Shown one piece after another: positions 60,208 to 64,000 of a stretch of 64,000 nt of DNA. How positions within the stretch are numbered: the first letter of the stretch is position 1; every line of letters starts with the position of its first letter. This DNA is from Mesorhizobium wenxiniae (lineage in GTDB: Bacteria; Pseudomonadota; Alphaproteobacteria; Rhizobiales; Rhizobiaceae). Where the stretch lies: assembly GCF_002284535.1 (NCBI RefSeq), contig NZ_NPKH01000020.1, positions 930,001 through 994,000 on the forward strand. Reading direction: 5' to 3'. A model generated the notes under the pieces. It searched no databases. It worked only from the letters and a program-made list of their open reading frames with translations, and was not told the DNA's origin. The translations under genes and the position numbers were made by a program.

Positions 60208-61074
60208 TTACCCGTTCGACACCCTGATATTGTCCCTTGACCCTCGCATATAGCCCCGCGGCGATGCCCCCAGCATACGCTTGAACATGGTGATGAAGGC
60301 CGGCACGCTGTCATAGCCGAGGTCGAACGCCACCCTTGTGATCGGCTCGCCATCGGCCAGCCTCGGCAAGGCCGCGAACAGGCAGGCCTGTTGGCGCCAT
60401 GTCGACAGCGACAATCCGGTCTGGCGATGAAAGGCGCGGGTGAAGGAACGGCGGCTCATGCCGACGATATCGGCCCATTCGTCGATTGTCGCGTGCGGCG
60501 AGGGTGCTGCAACGAAGCGCCGGCACAGTGCCGCAAGCTTTGGATCTGAAGGAAAAGGCAGGCCGAGCGGCCGTTCCGGCAGGTTCGGGATTTCATGCAG
60601 CAGGAGGCTCATGATCAGCCCGCCGCGCCCCTCCAGCTCGGCGCCCTGCGGCAGCTTTTCCGATTCCACGATCAGGCTGTGCATCAGATCTGTAATACCG
60701 ACGACGCGCAGCCCATGCGGCAGCCCCGCAATGGCGTCCGGCATCACATAGACCGAGCGCATGCTGACGTCGCCAAGCATCTCGACGGAATGCTCGGTGC
60801 CGGCGGGAATCCACATGGCATGATCGGGAGGCACCATCCAGCGGCCATGCCGCGTCGTCACCAGCACGACGCCGACAAGCGCATGCAGCAACTGACTGCG
60901 ACTGTGACGGTGCTGCGGCACGTGGTAGCCGTCGGGATATTCGGTCGGCAGGGCCACCGCTGGCCCGACGGCCTGCTCCAGCCACTGCCAGCGGCGCTCA
61001 TGCAACTGCCCGAGGTCGGCAAGCTGGCCGAGATCGGTGTCGCCCACTTTGAAGATTTCATTGCCACGCGGCAT
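60208..61074 (-). CDS. AraC-family regulator
   Basis: A 288-residue AraC/XylS regulator. The N-terminal cupin (RHSRSQLLHALVGVVLVTTR; WMVPPDHAMWIPAGTEHSVE) senses a ligand; the C-terminal double HTH is SPHATIDEWADIVGMSRRSF, TRAFHRQTGLSLSTWRQQAC and PITRVAFDLGYDSVPAFITM, with the final FKRMLGASPRGY. It is divergent from an MFS pump gene and is the natural candidate for its regulator. The start was set at the ATG at 61072-61074; open frame upstream overlaps the MFS gene and is ignored. Confidence 0.9.
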   Translation of the reverse strand: MPRGNEIFKVGDTDLGQLADLGQLHERRWQWLEQAVGPAVALPTEYPDGYHVPQHRHSRSQLLHALVGVVLVTTRHGRWMVPPDHAMWIPAGTEHSVEMLGDVSMRSVYVMPDAIAGLPHGLRVVGITDLMHSLIVESEKLPQGAELEGRGGLIMSLLLHEIPNLPERPLGLPFPSDPKLAALCRRFVAAPSPHATIDEWADIVGMSRRSFTRAFHRQTGLSLSTWRQQACLFAALPRLADGEPITRVAFDLGYDSVPAFITMFKRMLGASPRGYMRGSRDNIRVSNG

Positions 61075-61204
61075 TGAGTAATGGCCCACTCGCGAAACTA
61101 TTGGACCAAACCACGAAAGAAGTCGCCCGGCAAGTGACTTATAAGGCAACCCGGCTATGAGGCCGCCTGCGCGAGCGCCCGCCAAAAAGACCACGGAGCA
61201 TGCC

Positions 61205-62461
61205 TTGACCGATACGACAGCCACCACCGCCGCCACGCCTGCGACGGCCAGCCACGCTTCGGCGCAAGCGACGGCCTTTAGCGTCATTCTTGCGGTGAGC
61301 TTCTGTCATTGTGTCAACGACATCATGCAGTCGCTGCTCTCGGCCATCTATCCGCTGCTGAAAGACAATTACGGTCTCGATTTCTGGCAGATCGGCCTTT
61401 TGACGTTCACCTTCCAGGTAACGGCCTCATTGCTGCAGCCGCTGATCGGAATGGTCACCGACAAGCGGCCGATGCCCTATTCGCTGCCCTACGGCATGGC
61501 GTCCTCGCTGATCGGCCTGATCGTGCTGGCCTATGCCGGACACTATTGGCTGCTGCTGATCGGCGCGTCGCTGATCGGCATCGGCTCGGCGATCTTCCAC
61601 CCGGAATCCTCGCGCATCGCCCGCTTCGCCTCGGGCGGCAGGTTCGGCCTGGCGCAATCTCTGTTCCAGGTCGGCGGCAACTTCGGCCAGGCCATCGGGC
61701 CGCTGCTGGCTGCCTTCATCGTCGTGCCTTTCGGCCAGACCAGCATAGCGTGGTTTGCCGTCGGATCGCTGATCGGTATCATCGTGCTGTGGCGGGTCGG
61801 CGGCTGGTACAGCCGTCTGCGCGCTTCGCTCGCCAACCGCAAGGCGGCAGGTTTTGTATCGCCCTTCCCGCGCCGCAAGGTTATGGGCGCGTTGGCGGTG
61901 CTGACCTTGCTGGTGCTGACCAAGAACGCCTACATCGCCAGCCTCGCCAGCTACTACACCTTCTACGCCATCGATAAATTCGACGTTTCGGTGCAGATGT
62001 CGCAGGTCATGCTGTTCCTGTTCCTCGGCGCCTCGGCGCTGGGCATCCTGCTCGGTGGCCCGTTCGGCGACCGCTACGGACAGAAGGCGATGATCTGGTT
62101 CTCCATCGTCGGCGTGCTGCCCTTTACGCTGGCTCTGCCCTACGCCAATTTCGAATGGACCATGATCCTGACGGTGCTGATCGGCCTGATCCTGTCCTCG
62201 GCATTCTCGAACATCGTCGTCTTCGCGCAGGAACTGGTGCCCGGCCGCGTCGGCATGATCGCCGGTATCTTCTTCGGCTTCGCCTTCGGCATGGGCGGCA
62301 TCGCCGCCGCCGTGCTCGGCGTCGTCGCCGACATGAAAGGCATCGACTTCGTCTTTCAGGTCTGCTCCTACCTGCCGCTGCTCGGGCTGCTGACGGTTTT
62401 TTTGCCGAACATGAAGGAAGCGAGGAAGCTCGAGGGGAGGCCACGATCGGGTGAAGCTTGA
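61205..62461 (+). CDS. MFS transporter, fosmidomycin-resistance (Fsr) type
   Basis: A 12-helix MFS protein of about 418 residues. FCHCVNDIMQSLLSAIYPLL is the Fsr hallmark (H-x-x-N-D), with SALLQ-like LLQPLIGMVTDKRPMPYSLP, IFHPESSRIARFASGGRFGL and FQVGGNFGQAIGPLLAAFIV. Fsr pumps export drugs such as fosmidomycin or small signals; the true substrate here is unknown. The start is a TTG because GGAG lies 6 bases before it; an ATG at 61157 would add 16 residues. Divergent from an AraC regulator. Confidence 0.88.
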   Translation: MTDTTATTAATPATASHASAQATAFSVILAVSFCHCVNDIMQSLLSAIYPLLKDNYGLDFWQIGLLTFTFQVTASLLQPLIGMVTDKRPMPYSLPYGMASSLIGLIVLAYAGHYWLLLIGASLIGIGSAIFHPESSRIARFASGGRFGLAQSLFQVGGNFGQAIGPLLAAFIVVPFGQTSIAWFAVGSLIGIIVLWRVGGWYSRLRASLANRKAAGFVSPFPRRKVMGALAVLTLLVLTKNAYIASLASYYTFYAIDKFDVSVQMSQVMLFLFLGASALGILLGGPFGDRYGQKAMIWFSIVGVLPFTLALPYANFEWTMILTVLIGLILSSAFSNIVVFAQELVPGRVGMIAGIFFGFAFGMGGIAAAVLGVVADMKGIDFVFQVCSYLPLLGLLTVFLPNMKEARKLEGRPRSGEA

Positions 62462-62516
62462 ATTTGGTTTCGGCCTCGCGCCGTAGAGGGTCGGGAGCGC
62501 CGTCTTCCTGCCCACC

Positions 62517-62770
62517 TCACGCGTGGAACGGGCACAGATCGATTGTTGCCGTCATGTGCCGCAAAGCTTTAAATGCACTGATCGCGGCAACCACTCTCGA
62601 ACGGACATCCTTGTCTGAAGGAACCGGCAGAGAGTGAATGACCCGCCGGATCTGCAGATCACCAATCAGCAGGTTCAAGAACCAATCGGCAGCTACGCGC
62701 GCAGATGGCGCAACCAGCGCACCGCTCTCCAAGTCGCGCTGGATCGACCCCGGCCTCGGCTTCTGTCAGC
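62517..62770 (-). pseudogene. Remnant of a TetR-family regulator C-terminus
   Basis: The segment encodes ALVAPSARVAADWFLNLLIG, then DLQIRRVIHSLPVPSDKD and VVAAISAFKAL, a typical TetR/AcrR C-terminal domain. There is no HTH: the coding sequence upstream belongs to the ArsR-rhodanese gene. A further short piece, RKRLTEAEAG, in a different frame just before it suggests an added frameshift at the GGGG near 62752. The rest of the gene is gone. Confidence 0.7.
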
Positions 62771-63443
62771 CGCTTTCGTAGTTCATGCCGTCGACATCCA
62801 GGCCTGACGTCAGCCACTCGGGAAAGCCGCCTTCGAACCGGCGTGAGGCCCAACCTCGCGCCCTCAGGATTGCCAGCGCGTCGGCAGAGAGGACGCACTG
62901 GACACCCCGGCAATAGGCGACGATGACCTTCTCTCGTGGAAGCTCCGCAAGTCGTTCTTCCAGCTCATCCACGGGAATGTTGATCGCACCCGGCAAATGC
63001 CCCGCCGCGTATTCCTCCTGCGGCCGCACGTCGAGCAGCACGATTTCGTCGTTCCGCATGCGGCGCACGAGTTCCTCGCGCGAGATGTTCTCCAGCCTGT
63101 CCGGCCGGCTCATAGTGTCGTTGATAAGTTCGCGGATTTGCTCGCGCCTATGGTTGGCAAGGCTTCGCAGGGCCGCGAGCACGTTTTCAATCGGGCCATC
63201 TGCCAAACGATAGAGCACGCGTTTCCCCTCTCGCCGGGTCTGCACCAAGCCGGCCCGCTTGAGGTGTTGAAGATGCTGCGACGTGTTGGCCAAGGCGATC
63301 CCGGAAAGTTGCGTGAGCTGCTCCACGGCGAGTTCGCCGTCGGCAATGTGTCGGAGAAGAACCAGCCGATGTGCATGTCCCAGCGTGCGGGCGAGATCCG
63401 CTATTTCGTCAAAGATCGGATGATGGACACCTGCGTTTTTCAT
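62766..63443 (-). CDS. ArsR-family regulator fused to a rhodanese domain
   Basis: A 225-residue two-domain protein. Residues 1-100 are an ArsR winged helix (DLARTLGHAHRLVLLRHIAD, LSGIALANTSQHLQHLKRAG, LVQTRREGKRVLYRLA). Residues 115-220 are a rhodanese domain (LLDVRPQEEYAAGHLPGAIN; active-site loop VIVAYCRGVQCVLSADALAI with catalytic Cys and a second Cys four residues on). Such fusions respond to sulfur compounds or metals. It is divergent from the DUF2938 gene and its end abuts a truncated TetR gene. Confidence 0.9.
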   Translation of the reverse strand: MKNAGVHHPIFDEIADLARTLGHAHRLVLLRHIADGELAVEQLTQLSGIALANTSQHLQHLKRAGLVQTRREGKRVLYRLADGPIENVLAALRSLANHRREQIRELINDTMSRPDRLENISREELVRRMRNDEIVLLDVRPQEEYAAGHLPGAINIPVDELEERLAELPREKVIVAYCRGVQCVLSADALAILRARGWASRRFEGGFPEWLTSGLDVDGMNYESG

Positions 63444-63464
63444 ATCGCGTGGCCTACCATGAAT

Positions 63465-63491
63465 CCATCAATCAATCAATCAATACATTGA
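63465..63491. promoter_or_regulatory. Candidate operator with ATCA microsatellite
   Basis: Four ATCA units (63467-63482) run into TCAAT-AC-ATTGA (63480-63491), a 5-bp inverted repeat typical of ArsR-family boxes, in the 112-base gap between the divergent ArsR-rhodanese and DUF2938 genes. Autoregulation is expected. Confidence 0.55.
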
Positions 63492-63555
63492 ATGAGAGAT
63501 TTAATCGACTAGTGTCTGACGCCCAAGACAGGAGCGACAAGCCAGGAGCATAGAA

Positions 63556-64000
63556 ATGAATGAGCAGTTGGAATTCGTTGTCCGCGCAGCCGCGATCGGA
63601 GCGGGCGCGACGGCGGTGATGGATCTTTGGGGATTGTTTCTAAAGCGAGCGTTCGCGATTCCATCGCTCGATTATGCCTGCGTCGGCCGCTGGATCGCGC
63701 ACTTTCCGCGAGGCCGTTTCGCGCATGTGAATATCGCTCAGGCTCCTGGAATTCCGGGCGAAACGCCGATTGGATGGGTCGCGCATTACGCGATCGGCAT
63801 CGTCTTTGCTGCATTGCTGATGGGAGTATGGGGCATCGACTGGGCACGATATCCGACATTGCTTCCCGCCCTTCTTGTCGGGATGTCCACTGTTGTCGCC
63901 CCGTTCTTCGTCATGCAGCCAGCCTTTGGAGCCGGAATTGCAGCCTCGAAAACTCCCAACCCGCACACTGCGCGTCTGCGCGGCCTCATGACTCATCTGT
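63556..64000 (+). CDS. DUF2938 membrane protein (partial, runs off the window)
   Basis: Open to the last base of the window, at least 148 residues. Four or so transmembrane helices: EFVVRAAAIGAGATAVMDLW, VAHYAIGIVFAALLMGVWGI, LLPALLVGMSTVVAPFFVMQ. Family marks: SLDYACVGRWIAHFPRGRF, GWVAHYAIGIVFA, FVMQPAFGAGIAASKTPNP. DUF2938 genes often sit beside sulfur- or metal-responsive ArsR regulators, as here. Function unknown; a role with the rhodanese in sulfur or thiol homeostasis is inference. GGAG lies 11 bases before the ATG. Confidence 0.8.
   Translation, partial: MNEQLEFVVRAAAIGAGATAVMDLWGLFLKRAFAIPSLDYACVGRWIAHFPRGRFAHVNIAQAPGIPGETPIGWVAHYAIGIVFAALLMGVWGIDWARYPTLLPALLVGMSTVVAPFFVMQPAFGAGIAASKTPNPHTARLRGLMTHL

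Noticed and set aside
63467..63482. ATCA repeats as a CRISPR or phase-variation tract
   Set aside because: Only four 4-base units, with no spacers, in a promoter; an operator reading is simpler.

Overview
The window is chromosomal DNA from an alphaproteobacterium of the Rhizobiales, most likely Mesorhizobium or a close relative. Three things suggest this: high GC with a strongly biased third codon position; Rhizobiales-typical genes (BA14K protein, two extensin-like proteins, DUF1488, DUF3775, UbiK, a UvrB with extended ends, an lgt/MidA/pgeF/M24 run); and several intergenic palindromic repeat families that I associate with Mesorhizobium-type genomes. I see no rRNA, tRNA, CRISPR array, transposase or phage gene.

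Layout. 1-5.6 kb: TPR protein, DUF3775 protein, two extensin-like proteins, an LssY_C protein and a CBS/CorC membrane protein. 5.6-12 kb: a complete L-threonate catabolic cluster (otnC and a LacI regulator on one strand; MFS transporter, ltnD, otnI, otnK on the other) around three copies of a LacI-type operator. 12-18 kb: a small orphan gene, then a translationally coupled FecR-TPR-outer-membrane-barrel protein and CHASE2 adenylate cyclase. 18.5-23.7 kb: redox enzymes with HxlR regulators (one pair carries frameshifts), a thioesterase whose 5' end is duplicated, a SnoaL-like protein and a GNAT. 23.8-32.9 kb: GMC oxidoreductase with an enolase-superfamily dehydratase, lipid kinase, DUF3137 and CapA proteins, and unknown exported proteins. 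33-38.5 kb: uvrB with a palindromic repeat inside its reading frame, then an ABC-F ATPase behind a leader that encodes a 21-residue peptide, a terminator and a long-range stem. 38.6-48.4 kb: small genes, several broken, a TPR-sulfotransferase, Kazal lipoprotein, two cold-shock proteins, BA14K protein, MBL hydrolase and branched-chain aminotransferase. 48.6-53.4 kb: MarR/response regulator/histidine kinase operon, glycosyltransferase, CsaA and YbjN proteins. 53.8-60 kb: ubiK divergent from lgt-midA-pgeF-M24, a lipoprotein and prs. 60-64 kb: AraC regulator divergent from an Fsr-type MFS pump, then an ArsR-rhodanese regulator and DUF2938 protein that abut a TetR remnant.

Most notable: (1) the ABC-F leader at 36.75-36.97 kb looks like ribosome-mediated attenuation; its peptide carries an Arg-Gln-Arg (+X+) motif of the kind linked to macrolide-dependent stalling. 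(2) The FecR-TPR-barrel/CHASE2-cyclase pair looks like an envelope-to-cAMP signalling unit. (3) The L-threonate cluster has unusually clear operators. (4) Five genes carry single-base frameshifts, one of them with an added stop codon, a sixth has no start codon, and the TetR remnant is also shifted. This means either local gene decay or assembly error. (5) Several repeat families appear more than once within 64 kb, one of them inside uvrB.
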